Shown: piece after piece, positions 24,989 through 33,137 of the stretch
Layout: each line of letters starts with the position of its first letter
How positions within the stretch are numbered: the stretch's first letter is position 1
Assembly (NCBI RefSeq): GCF_003752585.1
Contig: NZ_RKHR01000004.1
Location: 868,001 to 932,000, forward strand
Length of the DNA: 64,000 nucleotides
Direction of reading: 5' to 3'
Origin: Sinobacterium caligoides
Lineage (GTDB): Bacteria > Pseudomonadota > Gammaproteobacteria > Pseudomonadales > Sinobacteriaceae
The notes under the pieces: generated by a model
Databases searched by the model: none
Told to the model about the DNA's origin: nothing
The model's input: the letters and a program-made list of their open reading frames with translations, nothing else
Position numbers and translations under genes: made by a program

Positions 24989-26374
24989 TTAAGCGTGCTT
25001 GGCCAACATCCCCGACATCACCTCCTTGTCCTGCCAGCGTCGCTGACTCAAGCGCCACAAATAGACCACTGCCGTTGTCACAATCATCATCACGAAGAGA
25101 TTCCAGGACGCCTGCGGGCCCCACTCCAAGATACGTATGACCACGACCTGCGCCAATAGCATCAACCAGTGCAGACTCACCGAGACCACCATCATCCAGC
25201 GTGTATCGCCGATACCGCGCAACACGCCACCGGATACTAGAATGATCGCATCGGCAACGGTATAAGAGACCAGCCCTAGCATCATGTGCCCCGCCATCAC
25301 TTTAATCTGCTCCGCCTCCGGTCCCTCTATGACGAAGATAGCAACCAGCTCATGGCGGAAAATCAAATACAATAATCCCAGTACCACGGAGTAACTAATG
25401 CTGAGCATAAAGCCCGAACGTATCACCTGGTTAATGCCATCGACGTTGCCGGCACCGACAGAGCGCCCCACCATACTGACGATCGCAATACTCAGTCCCA
25501 TCATCGGCACGAACGACATAATATCCCAGTTTAAGACGATCGCCGATGACGCGCCTTCCACTACACCGTACGACTGAAACATCAGCAGAAACAGGTTAAA
25601 CGCCGCCACATTCAAAAACGTCTCAATCCCCGAGGGCAGGCCCAAGCGAAGATAGCGTCGCAAGATGCCGCGATCAATACCCCAGGAGTCGGCAACAGCA
25701 AACTGCCGACGATGCTCCGGATGGAAATAAAACAGCGCATAAACCGCCAGCGAAAACGCCATACTAATCGCCGTCCCCAGCGCCGCCCCCAAGATGCCTA
25801 ATTCCGGTAATCCCCAGACACCAAAAACGAAGCCATAGGAAAGTGGGATATTCATTAATACCCCCAGCGTATCGGCCGCCATTACCACCTTAGTGCGACT
25901 AATGCCGGCAAAGTAAGAGGCAATTGAAACCTTCAACAACTGCAGTGGGGACATCAACAGCAAGGCAAAAAAGTACTGTTTTTCCAGCACTAACTGCTCT
26001 TTCGCGTGCCCCATCGCCGCAAACAAATCTGCGACAAAATAACCGATCAGCATCAGTATCGGCAGACTAATCAACGACAGTAAAGCCGCCTGCGTCATCA
26101 CTTTCGAACATTTATGAAAATCTCCTGCGCCAAAATTATGCGCCACAATTGCGTTGCCATAAGCAAGCACACCAATAAAAAGTGATTGGCAAAAAAATAC
26201 CGCCACACCACCACCTAACGCCGCCGCCATGTGCGTAGGACTAACCTGCGACAAAAAGTAGCGATCACAAAAAATCATTACAGCAAAGGCCCCCTGCGAG
26301 ACGATCATTGGTGCCGCCAACACCAACAAAGCTTGCAGCGTCCTCATTTCCTTTGTTATTACTTTAAACATCAT
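24989..26374 (-). CDS. MATE family efflux transporter
   Basis: A 461-residue protein with twelve hydrophobic segments in two related halves, typical of the MATE (MatE domain) Na+ or H+ antiporters that export cationic drugs and metabolites. It is convergent with glpK, 34 bases apart. The start at 26374 lacks a Shine-Dalgarno. A 17-codon frame with a strong GGAGGG site (26398-26451) ends just before it, so translation may depend on that leader. Further upstream is a minus-strand terminator and another short frame, suggesting leader control of this pump. Confidence 0.88.
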   Translation of the reverse strand: MMFKVITKEMRTLQALLVLAAPMIVSQGAFAVMIFCDRYFLSQVSPTHMAAALGGGVAVFFCQSLFIGVLAYGNAIVAHNFGAGDFHKCSKVMTQAALLSLISLPILMLIGYFVADLFAAMGHAKEQLVLEKQYFFALLLMSPLQLLKVSIASYFAGISRTKVVMAADTLGVLMNIPLSYGFVFGVWGLPELGILGAALGTAISMAFSLAVYALFYFHPEHRRQFAVADSWGIDRGILRRYLRLGLPSGIETFLNVAAFNLFLLMFQSYGVVEGASSAIVLNWDIMSFVPMMGLSIAIVSMVGRSVGAGNVDGINQVIRSGFMLSISYSVVLGLLYLIFRHELVAIFVIEGPEAEQIKVMAGHMMLGLVSYTVADAIILVSGGVLRGIGDTRWMMVVSVSLHWLMLLAQVVVIRILEWGPQASWNLFVMMIVTTAVVYLWRLSQRRWQDKEVMSGMLAKHA

Positions 26375-26451
26375 TTATCCATGAAATTAATTATTACTTA
26401 AAACCGCAACGGTCTCTATTTCTTCATCGTGATTAGACATGGCTGTCCCTC
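26375..26451 (-). promoter_or_regulatory. possible 17-codon leader frame before the MATE gene
   Basis: On the minus strand GGAGGG stands six bases before an ATG at about 26438. It opens a frame for Met-Ser-Asn-His-Asp-Glu-Glu-Ile-Glu-Thr that ends 12 bases before the MATE start. The pump itself has no ribosome binding site, so coupling through this leader is plausible. No homologue is known to me. Confidence 0.4.
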
Positions 26452-26514
26452 CTTTATTCTTCTATTTAGCGTTACGGTGCTGCCGAGCACCTCCGTCACG
26501 GGCGTTTTTTAAGC

Positions 26515-26549
26515 AAAAAAAACCCGCAAGGCGATGAGCCTTCCGGGTT
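26515..26549 (-). terminator. rho-independent terminator between leader peptide and MATE gene
   Basis: An 11-bp stem with one mismatch (aacccg-c-aaggc / gcctt-c-cgggtt) and a five-base loop is followed on the minus strand by a run of T. It ends the short transcript starting near 26725 or acts as an attenuator for the MATE gene. Another hairpin and an A/T-rich inverted repeat follow at 26476-26520. Confidence 0.75.
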
Positions 26550-26598
26550 CTTTAGAAAAGAGTGGGGAGGCTGATTCGCCTCCCATTTCATGGAGACT

Positions 26599-26688
26599 TT
26601 AGCTGAGAATAAACGCCACCGACGAACACGCCAGCACAAGGCTGTTACGCATAACGCAGGTGATATGTTGTTTCAGTAAAGGCTTCAT
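26599..26688 (-). CDS. possible 29-residue hydrophobic peptide
   Basis: A short frame with GAGAGAGAA before its ATG, preceded by a possible promoter (TTGACT at 26753-26758 and GAACAT 17 bases on) and followed by a clear terminator. The peptide starts Met-Lys-Pro-Leu-Leu-Lys-Gln-His and has a hydrophobic C-terminal half with two Cys. It could be a small membrane peptide, or a leader peptide whose translation controls the terminator before the MATE gene. I do not recognise it. Confidence 0.45.
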   Translation of the reverse strand: MKPLLKQHITCVMRNSLVLACSSVAFILS

Positions 26689-26699
26689 GGAATTTCTCT

Positions 26700-27036
26700 C
26701 TCAAAATAGTTAGCAGAATTGAAGGGGCTATGTTCTTACCAATAACAAAGTAAGTCAACGTGTTTCTCTCAAAAAAATGTAAAAAAATAAACTGAGAGGA
26801 TTTCTTGTTACCTTCTTGCACAGTGGGTAGTTTTTTCCGTAAGTAGAACTACCTACAGAGTCGCGACAGTCAATGCGGTGATTACATTTACAGGTTAATA
26901 AAACTTTATTATTTCCGTAAAATTATTCGTCACTCTTGTTCAGAGAATTATTTACATATTGTTTTCGTTTATTTAGGCTGCGCCTTTACGCAATCACAAC
27001 AAACTTTGTGATTGTTCCCTCCACACGGGTGCTGTT
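26700..27036. other. AT-rich region upstream of the DMT transporter
   Basis: No gene is visible. The left end holds the candidate minus-strand promoter for the 29-residue peptide; the right end must hold the promoter of the transporter at 27037. Confidence 0.4.
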
Positions 27037-27939
27037 ATGACGCAACAAAGGAAAGCTTATTGTTTCGGCCTCGCCGCGGTGCTCTGTTGGTCGACCGTTG
27101 CCACCGCCTTTAAAATCAGCTTGAGCTACCTCAGCCCGGCACAGATGCTGCTGATCGCGAGCTTGGTCTCAACCACGGTATTAACGGTCACGCTGCACTA
27201 TCAGGGTGGGCTGAAGGCGCTCCGTCAACTGTCTCCTCGCGATATCGTCACCTCCTTCGCCTTCGGAGCCCTCAACCCGACACTCTACTACTTAGTGTTA
27301 TTCCAAGCCTATGACGTGTTAAGCGCGCAGCAGGCCCAAGCCATCAACTACACCTGGGCCCTCACCATGGCCCTACTCGCCGTCCCCTTACTCGGACAGC
27401 GACTGCGCCGACAAGACATCATCGCCGCGCTGCTGTGTTATTGCGGCGTGCTCTATATTGCCACCGGCGGGCAGCCCTTGGCGCTCCAGTTTGATAACAC
27501 CACTGGGGTATTACTCGCTCTCGCGAGCACGGTCATCTGGGCGCTGTACTGGATCTTAAACACCCGCGATAAACGGCCTGCGCTACTGGGCTTGCTGCTA
27601 AACTTTGCCTGTTCACTACCATTAATCGCCCTCTACTGCCTCGTTCACGATGAGTTTCACGCAGTCCCTTGGCAGGGGGTCGTCGGCGCTAGCTATATCG
27701 GCATCTTCGAGATGGGGCTGGCCTTCGTCTTCTGGCTACAGGCGATGAAGCTCACCGACAGCACCGCCAAGATATCCAACCTTATTTTTATCTCACCGTT
27801 TCTCTCGTTACTGCTTATTGCCGGCCTACTCGGTGAGGTTATCCTGCCCAGTACTCTCTTTGGCTTGGCCATGATCATTGTCGGTCTACTCTGCCAACAG
27901 GGCGTGTTTCGGCTACCGCGTAAGTCCACTAGTCAGTGA
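27037..27939 (+). CDS. EamA/DMT family transporter
   Basis: A 300-residue integral membrane protein with ten hydrophobic segments and two EamA repeats. The first repeat begins Cys-Trp-Ser-Thr-Val-Ala-Thr-Ala-Phe-Lys, typical of the family. It is convergent with the PadR gene, overlapping it by 11 bases at the 3' ends. It is distinct in sequence from the DMT exporter at 1732. Substrate unknown. Confidence 0.88.
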   Translation: MTQQRKAYCFGLAAVLCWSTVATAFKISLSYLSPAQMLLIASLVSTTVLTVTLHYQGGLKALRQLSPRDIVTSFAFGALNPTLYYLVLFQAYDVLSAQQAQAINYTWALTMALLAVPLLGQRLRRQDIIAALLCYCGVLYIATGGQPLALQFDNTTGVLLALASTVIWALYWILNTRDKRPALLGLLLNFACSLPLIALYCLVHDEFHAVPWQGVVGASYIGIFEMGLAFVFWLQAMKLTDSTAKISNLIFISPFLSLLLIAGLLGEVILPSTLFGLAMIIVGLLCQQGVFRLPRKSTSQ

Positions 27940-28462
27940 GTAACGCCAGCGCCTCTTTGCTCCAGGCCAACCAGGCCTGCTCGCCCAGAATACCTTTGCG
28001 TAGCGTCATATAGGGCAGCTTGTAGGAGGAGCGCTGCGCCGGATCGAGATCGAGATACTGGCGCTCCAACAGCTCGAATGTCGCCAACAGCTTACGGTGG
28101 TATTCCTGCTGCTCGACAATCTTCGCCAACAGCACCTGGTTGTCCACGCAATCACCCGCATAGAGCTTAACTAGGAAGGCGTCGTTGACCTTGCTCGCCT
28201 TGCAGGGGCTCTCGATCCACTGCCGCAGCACTTCTTCGCCGAGCGCAGTAATTTGATAGACCTTTTTATCCGGCTTGCCGACCTGCGGCATCTCGCGGAC
28301 ATCGATCAGTTGCTCCGCCAACATCTTTTTCAGCTGTTGATAAATCTGCTGATGGCTAGCACTCCAAAAGTAACCCAGGCCGCTCTTAAATCGCTTGGAT
28401 AGGTCGTAGCCACTCCCTTCCTCAGCCTGCAATAAGGCTAATACGGCATGTTTTAGGGACAT
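27929..28462 (-). CDS. PadR family transcriptional regulator
   Basis: A 177-residue protein from the ATG at 28460-28462, which has GGTGGA six bases before it; the frame opens eight codons earlier. The N-terminal winged helix shows the PadR pattern (Leu-Lys-His-Ala-Val-Leu-Ala-Leu-Leu, Gly-Ser-Gly-Tyr-Asp-Leu-Ser-Lys-Arg-Phe, Trp-Ser-Ala-Ser-His-Gln-Gln-Ile-Tyr-Gln-Gln-Leu-Lys-Lys-Met). A C-terminal helical domain of the PadR/Vir type follows. It is divergent from the FAD oxidoreductase gene, and inverted repeats in the shared interval are probable operators. Confidence 0.9.
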   Translation of the reverse strand: MSLKHAVLALLQAEEGSGYDLSKRFKSGLGYFWSASHQQIYQQLKKMLAEQLIDVREMPQVGKPDKKVYQITALGEEVLRQWIESPCKASKVNDAFLVKLYAGDCVDNQVLLAKIVEQQEYHRKLLATFELLERQYLDLDPAQRSSYKLPYMTLRKGILGEQAWLAWSKEALALLTD

Positions 28463-28554
28463 ATTTTCCACCCGTTGATCACTCATGAAGTCTCGTCATC
28501 GACGAGGGTTAGACATTCTACTCATCCAGTATAACCATCAAAATATGAAAAAAC

Positions 28555-28603
28555 TTGCATATAACAGTTTAGACACATAACCTATATGCAACTTTATGCA
28601 TAA
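28555..28603. promoter_or_regulatory. inverted repeats, probable PadR operator region
   Basis: Arms ttgcatata (28555-28563) and tatatgcaa (28583-28591) form an exact 9-bp inverted repeat with a 19-base spacer. A 10-base palindrome ttatgcataa follows at 28594-28603. All share the word atgca. They lie between the divergent PadR and oxidoreductase genes, closest to the latter. Confidence 0.7.
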
Positions 28604-28623
28604 GAGACGACTCGAGGTTAATC

Positions 28624-30249
28624 ATGGCTCAAGTACGCACCGGCCGCCGCTACCGCACCAAACGTGCCGACTCCCACTACGATGCGATCGTCATCGGCTC
28701 CGGCATGGGCGGCCTCACCAACGCTGCCCTACTGTCACTGCTCGGTAAGAAAGTCTGCGTCTTAGAGCAACATTACACCGCCGGTGGTTTCACCCACGCT
28801 TACGAGCGCAACGGCTACGAGTGGGATGTCGGGGTGCACTATATCGGTGAGGTCCACAAGCCATCGACTCTCGGTAGAATCTTCGACGTGATCAGCCAGG
28901 GGCGGCTGAAATGGGCGGAGATGGACCCCGTCTACGACAAGATCATCCTCGGTGACGAAGAGTTCGATTTTGTCGCCGGTCGCGACAACTTTATCGAAGA
29001 GCTGTGCAAGCACTTCCCCGATGACCGCCAAGTCATCCAAGACTACATCGAGCTCATTCGCAAGATGAGCCGCCTGACCCCCAAGTTCTTCATGGGCCAG
29101 GCGATGCCGCGCGGCCTGGGTAACTTTTACAACCGCTTCCTACGTCGTCTATTACTGCCCAAGGAGTTCTTCCAGACAACTCGCGTCGTGTTAGAGGGGC
29201 TAACGAACAACCAAAAGCTTATCTCCGTATTGACGGGACAGTGGGGTGACCACGGCCAGGTGCCAGAAGATGCCTCGTTTGTGATGCACGCGCTGATCGC
29301 CAAGCATTATCTCGCCGGCGGCGCCTACCCGGTCGGCGGCGCCTCGGAAATTGCCCGCACCATCATCCCCACCATCCAACAGGGCGGCGGCGAAGTCTTC
29401 ACCTATGCTGAGGTCGATGAACTACTAGTCGAGAACAATCAGTGTGTCGGCGTCAAAATGGTCAACGGCGATGAGATTCGCGCCGATCAGGTAATCAGCA
29501 ACGTCGGCTTTATGAATACTGTAGAGCGTATACTTCCTGCCGCTCAGCGCCAGCAATATAACGTCAACAAAGAAGCCGAAAAACTGCAGCGCTCCAGCGC
29601 CTCGCTGTGCATTTACGCTGGTTTTAAGGGCACCGCAGAAGAGCTTGGACTGAACAGCACCAACCTGTGGATCTACCCCGACGGCGATCACGAGGGCAAT
29701 ATGAAGCGCTTCCTCGACGACCCGGACGCCGCAGCGCCGCTGATCTATGTCTCCTTCCCCTCCATCAAAGACCCCGACTGGGACAACCGCTTCCCGGGCA
29801 AATCAACCGTCGAGATCGTTACCCTCAGCAATATCGACTGGTTTAAAGCCTGGGACGGCACCACCTGGCAGCAGCGGGGCGAAGACTACGAGCAGTACAA
29901 GCAGCAGCAGGGTGAGCGGCTGATGGAGGTGTTGTTTCAGCGCATGCCACAGCTGCGCGACGCCATTGACTACTACGAGGTATCAACGCCACTGTCGACG
30001 CAGTTCTATCAGCTCAATAAAGAGGGCGAGATCTACGGCCTCGATCACTTCGTCGAACGCTTCGGACAGAGCTGCCTGCACCCGCAGACCAAGCTGAAGA
30101 ACTTCTACATGACGGGTTCCGACGTGATGACGGCCGGTGTCGGCGGTGCCTTGATGGGCGGCCTGTTCACTACCATGTCGATGCACGGCTTACGCGGTAG
30201 CAAAATCGTCAAGCAACTCCTCAAAGACTATAAGATCCCCGAGGCATAA
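28624..30249 (+). CDS. FAD-dependent oxidoreductase, carotenoid isomerase / retinol saturase-like
   Basis: A 541-residue protein of the CrtI/RetSat flavoenzyme superfamily. The dinucleotide-binding motif Gly-Ser-Gly-Met-Gly-Gly lies at 25-30, preceded by Tyr-Asp-Ala-Ile-Val-Ile and followed by Val-Cys-Val-Leu-Glu-Gln. His-Tyr-Thr-Ala-Gly-Gly-Phe-Thr-His and Trp-Asp-Val-Gly-Val-His-Tyr-Ile-Gly are shared with all-trans-retinol 13,14-reductases. The C-terminal Gly-Val-Gly-Gly-Ala-Leu-Met-Gly-Gly completes the FAD site. Its substrate is likely a polyene or other hydrophobic alkene. A PadR regulator is divergent, suggesting induction by a small ligand. No carotenoid genes are adjacent. Confidence 0.85.
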   Translation: MAQVRTGRRYRTKRADSHYDAIVIGSGMGGLTNAALLSLLGKKVCVLEQHYTAGGFTHAYERNGYEWDVGVHYIGEVHKPSTLGRIFDVISQGRLKWAEMDPVYDKIILGDEEFDFVAGRDNFIEELCKHFPDDRQVIQDYIELIRKMSRLTPKFFMGQAMPRGLGNFYNRFLRRLLLPKEFFQTTRVVLEGLTNNQKLISVLTGQWGDHGQVPEDASFVMHALIAKHYLAGGAYPVGGASEIARTIIPTIQQGGGEVFTYAEVDELLVENNQCVGVKMVNGDEIRADQVISNVGFMNTVERILPAAQRQQYNVNKEAEKLQRSSASLCIYAGFKGTAEELGLNSTNLWIYPDGDHEGNMKRFLDDPDAAAPLIYVSFPSIKDPDWDNRFPGKSTVEIVTLSNIDWFKAWDGTTWQQRGEDYEQYKQQQGERLMEVLFQRMPQLRDAIDYYEVSTPLSTQFYQLNKEGEIYGLDHFVERFGQSCLHPQTKLKNFYMTGSDVMTAGVGGALMGGLFTTMSMHGLRGSKIVKQLLKDYKIPEA

Positions 30250-30421
30250 CCGACCAACTCTGCGCGGCAGCCTGCGCTGCCGCGTTAACAACAGCTAAAA
30301 AATCCTCGTCAACCATCTATTTAGTGATTAAAACGCCCTCTCTCAAGAGAAAATGCCATTAACCAAAGTACGTTACACCGAGTAAGCTTAGAGAGACATA
30401 AGCCGACATGCAGGTGTGACG

Positions 30422-30649
30422 ATGCGAATACTTTTTCTGCTCATCGTCATCGTCTCGTTTTGCAGTAATGGTCGCGCCAACGAGCCTCCCCCATCGACGC
30501 CACAAGCCATGATCACCCTCACCGTGACGATTCCTGCTCGCCACTATATCGCCGCCGTCGACCGCCATCTTTACGTCCCCCAAGACAGCGTCGTTGTTAC
30601 CCAGAAAGTTAGCCACAGCCTGCACTACAAGATTGTCTGCGCCCAGTAG
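30422..30649 (+). CDS. small exported protein, unknown
   Basis: A 75-residue protein from ATG 30422 (a GTG at 30416 is also possible). A short hydrophobic signal sequence ends near Asn-Gly-Arg-Ala before Asn-Glu-Pro-Pro-Pro. The mature part of about 55 residues contains Ile-Thr-Leu-Thr-Val-Thr-Ile-Pro-Ala-Arg-His-Tyr and ends with Cys-Ala-Gln. I do not recognise the family; a periplasmic beta-rich protein is likely. Confidence 0.6.
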   Translation: MRILFLLIVIVSFCSNGRANEPPPSTPQAMITLTVTIPARHYIAAVDRHLYVPQDSVVVTQKVSHSLHYKIVCAQ

Positions 30650-30720
30650 CGCTCAACTGTCACGCCTTGTCGCTGCACTAATCCCTTAAATCTTATCGCG
30701 CACTCTACCCTGCTGTAACA

Positions 30721-31149
30721 TCACCCTGTAACATCACCCTGCAGCGTCACCAACAATGTTCTATCACCGGCGTAATCACGGTGCTCGCAGAGATAGATGC
30801 CCTGCCAAAGTCCTATGTTCAAACAGCCATCGGTGATTGGCAGCGTCACACTGGCCCCCAACAAGCTACTCTTCAGGTGCGCCGGCATATCATCCTCCCC
30901 CTCATCGACATGGCGATAATACGGCGCGCCCTCCGGCACCATGCGATTGAAATGGCTCTCAAAGTCCTCGCGTACCGTGGGATCGGCATTTTCATTCACC
31001 GTCAACGAAGCGGAGGTATGCTGAATCCACACATGCATCAGCCCCACGCGGTAGCGTTCAAGCTCCGGCAGCTGAGCGAGTAACTCGTCGGTGATCAGAT
31101 GAAAGCCGCGTCGACGCCTGCTGAGTGTTATCTGCCGCTGCAACCACAT
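30721..31149 (-). CDS. YjbQ family protein (UPF0047)
   Basis: A 142-residue protein of the YjbQ family, some members of which have weak thiamine-phosphate synthase activity. The conserved blocks are His-Thr-Ser-Ala-Ser-Leu-Thr-Val-Asn-Glu-Asn-Ala-Asp, Asp-Asp-Met-Pro-Ala-His-Leu-Lys-Ser-Ser-Leu and Gly-x-Trp-Gln-Gly-Ile-Tyr-Leu-Cys-Glu-His-Arg. They provide the His/Asp/Glu residues of the metal-like site. The true physiological role is not settled. It stands alone, convergent with the small exported protein. Confidence 0.92.
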   Translation of the reverse strand: MWLQRQITLSRRRRGFHLITDELLAQLPELERYRVGLMHVWIQHTSASLTVNENADPTVREDFESHFNRMVPEGAPYYRHVDEGEDDMPAHLKSSLLGASVTLPITDGCLNIGLWQGIYLCEHRDYAGDRTLLVTLQGDVTG

Positions 31150-31317
31150 TGTTTTTCTCCCCCTGCCGCCATTGCTGGCAGCACCTTCCGCTCACCCCTC
31201 GGCTGACTTAATCGGCCACTGGCTCGAGCTGTTATGCCATTGTGTTTGCCCATCATTCAATTACAGTAAACGCTGAGCACTGTCCTTAAGATCATAACAA
31301 CGAACCAGAAGGCCATC

Positions 31318-31851
31318 ATGAAAAAATTCCCCTGCACACCCGTCGGCACCGACTTCATCAACACCGCACGTCATGTCTACAAGGCCGAAGTGATCATCAA
31401 AGCCAGCCCTAGCCGCATCTTCGATTACCTGGAAGACGCCCACAGCTGGACCGTCTGGGCCGACCCGATCGAGCGGGTAGAGTGGACCTCGGCCAAACCC
31501 TTCGGTATCGGCACCACACGCACCGTCTACATGCAGGGTGGCATGGTCGGTTGGGAGACGTTTATCGCCTGGGATCGCGGCCGTCACATGGCCTTCTGTT
31601 TTACCGATATGAGCAGGAATATGGCGGAGAAGTTCGCCGAAGATTATAAGGTGATCGATATGGGCGATGGCAGGTGTCACGTCACCTGGACCATGGCCAT
31701 TGAGCCCAAGGGCGCAAGCCGCTTCATTCTGCCTCTGTTCGGACCGCTGATGGGCATGATGAATAGGCGCTGGTTCAAGAAGTTTGGCGCCCTGGTCGAA
31801 CAGGACAAGCTGGTCACTCAAACTGACGATTGCGAGGCGACCGCCGCCTAA
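31318..31851 (+). CDS. SRPBCC (START-like) family protein
   Basis: A 177-residue soluble protein. Ile-Lys-Ala-Ser-Pro-Ser-Arg-Ile-Phe-Asp-Tyr-Leu-Glu-Asp and Trp-Thr-Val-Trp-Ala-Asp-Pro-Ile-Glu open a polyketide-cyclase/SRPBCC fold, and Gly-Ile-Gly-Thr-Thr-Arg-Thr-Val follows. Such proteins bind hydrophobic ligands or act on them. It converges with the atu operon, and the 3' ends lie 39 bases apart. A role with terpene intermediates is conceivable but not shown. Confidence 0.8.
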   Translation: MKKFPCTPVGTDFINTARHVYKAEVIIKASPSRIFDYLEDAHSWTVWADPIERVEWTSAKPFGIGTTRTVYMQGGMVGWETFIAWDRGRHMAFCFTDMSRNMAEKFAEDYKVIDMGDGRCHVTWTMAIEPKGASRFILPLFGPLMGMMNRRWFKKFGALVEQDKLVTQTDDCEATAA

Positions 31852-31890
31852 AGCAAGCGGGCCTCAAACCAGGGGCCCGCCCGTCATCGC

Positions 31891-33048
31891 TTACTTTTTC
31901 TTCTTCGACGGTGCGATGCCCATGTACTTGCAGATGATGCTCAGCATCACCTCGTCGGCACCGCCGCCGATCGAGAGCAGCCTGTTGTCGCGGAAGAACT
32001 GCGACACGGGGTTATCCCACATGAAACCGTTGCCGCCCCAGTACTGCAGACAGGCGTCGGTGAGCTCACGGCTCAGGCGGCCAATTTTTAATTTCGCCAT
32101 CGAGGCCAGCTCGCTGACATCGTTACCCGCGACGTACTCATCGGCGGCACGATAGAACAGCGAACGCAGTAATTCGATCTCGGTCTTCAGTTCCGCCATG
32201 CGGTAGTGCACCACCTGGTTATCGATCAGCGGCTGACCGAATATCTCACGCTCACGACAGTAGTTGATGGTCTCTTCGACACACCACTCTAGGCTGGCCA
32301 AGCTGCTGATACAGGACAATCGCTCCTCCTGGAACTGAATCATCTGGTAGATGAAGCCCTGGCCCTCTTCGCCGACCAAGTTGCTCTTGGGAACGCGTAC
32401 ATTATCGAGGTAGATCGGCGCGGTATCAGAGGAACGCATGCCCAGCTTGTCGAGCTTCTCGCCGACACTAAAGCCCGGCAAGTTGGTGGGCACTACGATC
32501 AACGATTTATTCTGATGCGGCTTGCCCTCGCTGGTATTACACAGCAGGCAGACCCAGTCCGCCTGCGTCGCATTAGTGATCCACATCTTGCTGCCGTTGA
32601 TGATGTAATCATCACCGTCGCTAACTGCCGTCGTCTTCAGTGCTGCCACATCGGAGCCGCCGGAGACTTCGCTGACGGCAATGGCGCAGACCTGGTCACC
32701 GGCGATCGCCGGGGCCAGAAATTGCTCACACAGCTCGGCACTGCCGAACTTGGCCAGCGCCGGTGTCGCCATACAGGTTTGGACGTTCAGCGCCATATTG
32801 ACACCACCGCAGCGGATGCGGCCCAGTGCCTCGTTGGCCACCATGGCATAGCTATAATCGAGCCCCAGGCCGCCGTATTCGACCGGCTTATCGATCCCCA
32901 ATAGACCAAGCTCACCCATCTTCTTGACGATGTCGTGCATCGGGAACAAACCCGCCTGTTCCCACTCGGCGATGTAGGGGTTGATCTCGGTATCGACAAA
33001 ATTATGAATGGTGCGAATTAACTCTTTATGTTCTTGGCTTAGCTTCAT
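31891..33048 (-). CDS. atuD: acyl-CoA dehydrogenase, citronellyl-CoA dehydrogenase-like (AtuD)
   Basis: A 385-residue flavoenzyme, last gene of the atu operon, proposed to oxidise citronellyl-CoA to geranyl-CoA. FAD/acyl-binding words include Ala-Ile-Ala-Val-Ser-Glu-Val-Ser-Gly-Gly-Ser-Asp and Met-Trp-Ile-Thr-Asn-Ala. The C-terminal position that carries the catalytic Glu in medium-chain enzymes reads Ile-Gly-Gly-Gly-Ala here. A Glu is present instead in Gln-Glu-Glu-Arg-Leu, the place used by isovaleryl-CoA dehydrogenase. This agrees with a 3-methyl-branched substrate. A five-unit octamer repeat lies 15 bases before its start. LiuA-like isovaleryl-CoA dehydrogenase is the alternative. Confidence 0.82.
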   Translation of the reverse strand: MKLSQEHKELIRTIHNFVDTEINPYIAEWEQAGLFPMHDIVKKMGELGLLGIDKPVEYGGLGLDYSYAMVANEALGRIRCGGVNMALNVQTCMATPALAKFGSAELCEQFLAPAIAGDQVCAIAVSEVSGGSDVAALKTTAVSDGDDYIINGSKMWITNATQADWVCLLCNTSEGKPHQNKSLIVVPTNLPGFSVGEKLDKLGMRSSDTAPIYLDNVRVPKSNLVGEEGQGFIYQMIQFQEERLSCISSLASLEWCVEETINYCREREIFGQPLIDNQVVHYRMAELKTEIELLRSLFYRAADEYVAGNDVSELASMAKLKIGRLSRELTDACLQYWGGNGFMWDNPVSQFFRDNRLLSIGGGADEVMLSIICKYMGIAPSKKKK

Positions 33049-33062
33049 CTTGACGCCTTAAT

Positions 33063-33102
33063 TTATTCAGTTATTCAGTTATTCAGTTATTCAGTTATTC
33101 AG
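33063..33102. repeat. octanucleotide repeat, five units, before atuD
   Basis: Five perfect copies of ttattcag (ctgaataa on the coding strand) lie in the 89-base gap between atuF and atuD, ending 15 bases before the atuD start. Copy-number change would alter the spacing and structure of the atuD leader without touching any reading frame. Confidence 0.92.
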
Positions 33103-33137
33103 TTAAAAAAACGTTAGCACGGTGGCGCAGTGAGCTC

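Noticed and set aside
31261-31821. 186-residue minus-strand frame opposite the SRPBCC gene
   Set aside because: Shadow; the plus-strand protein has a recognisable fold.
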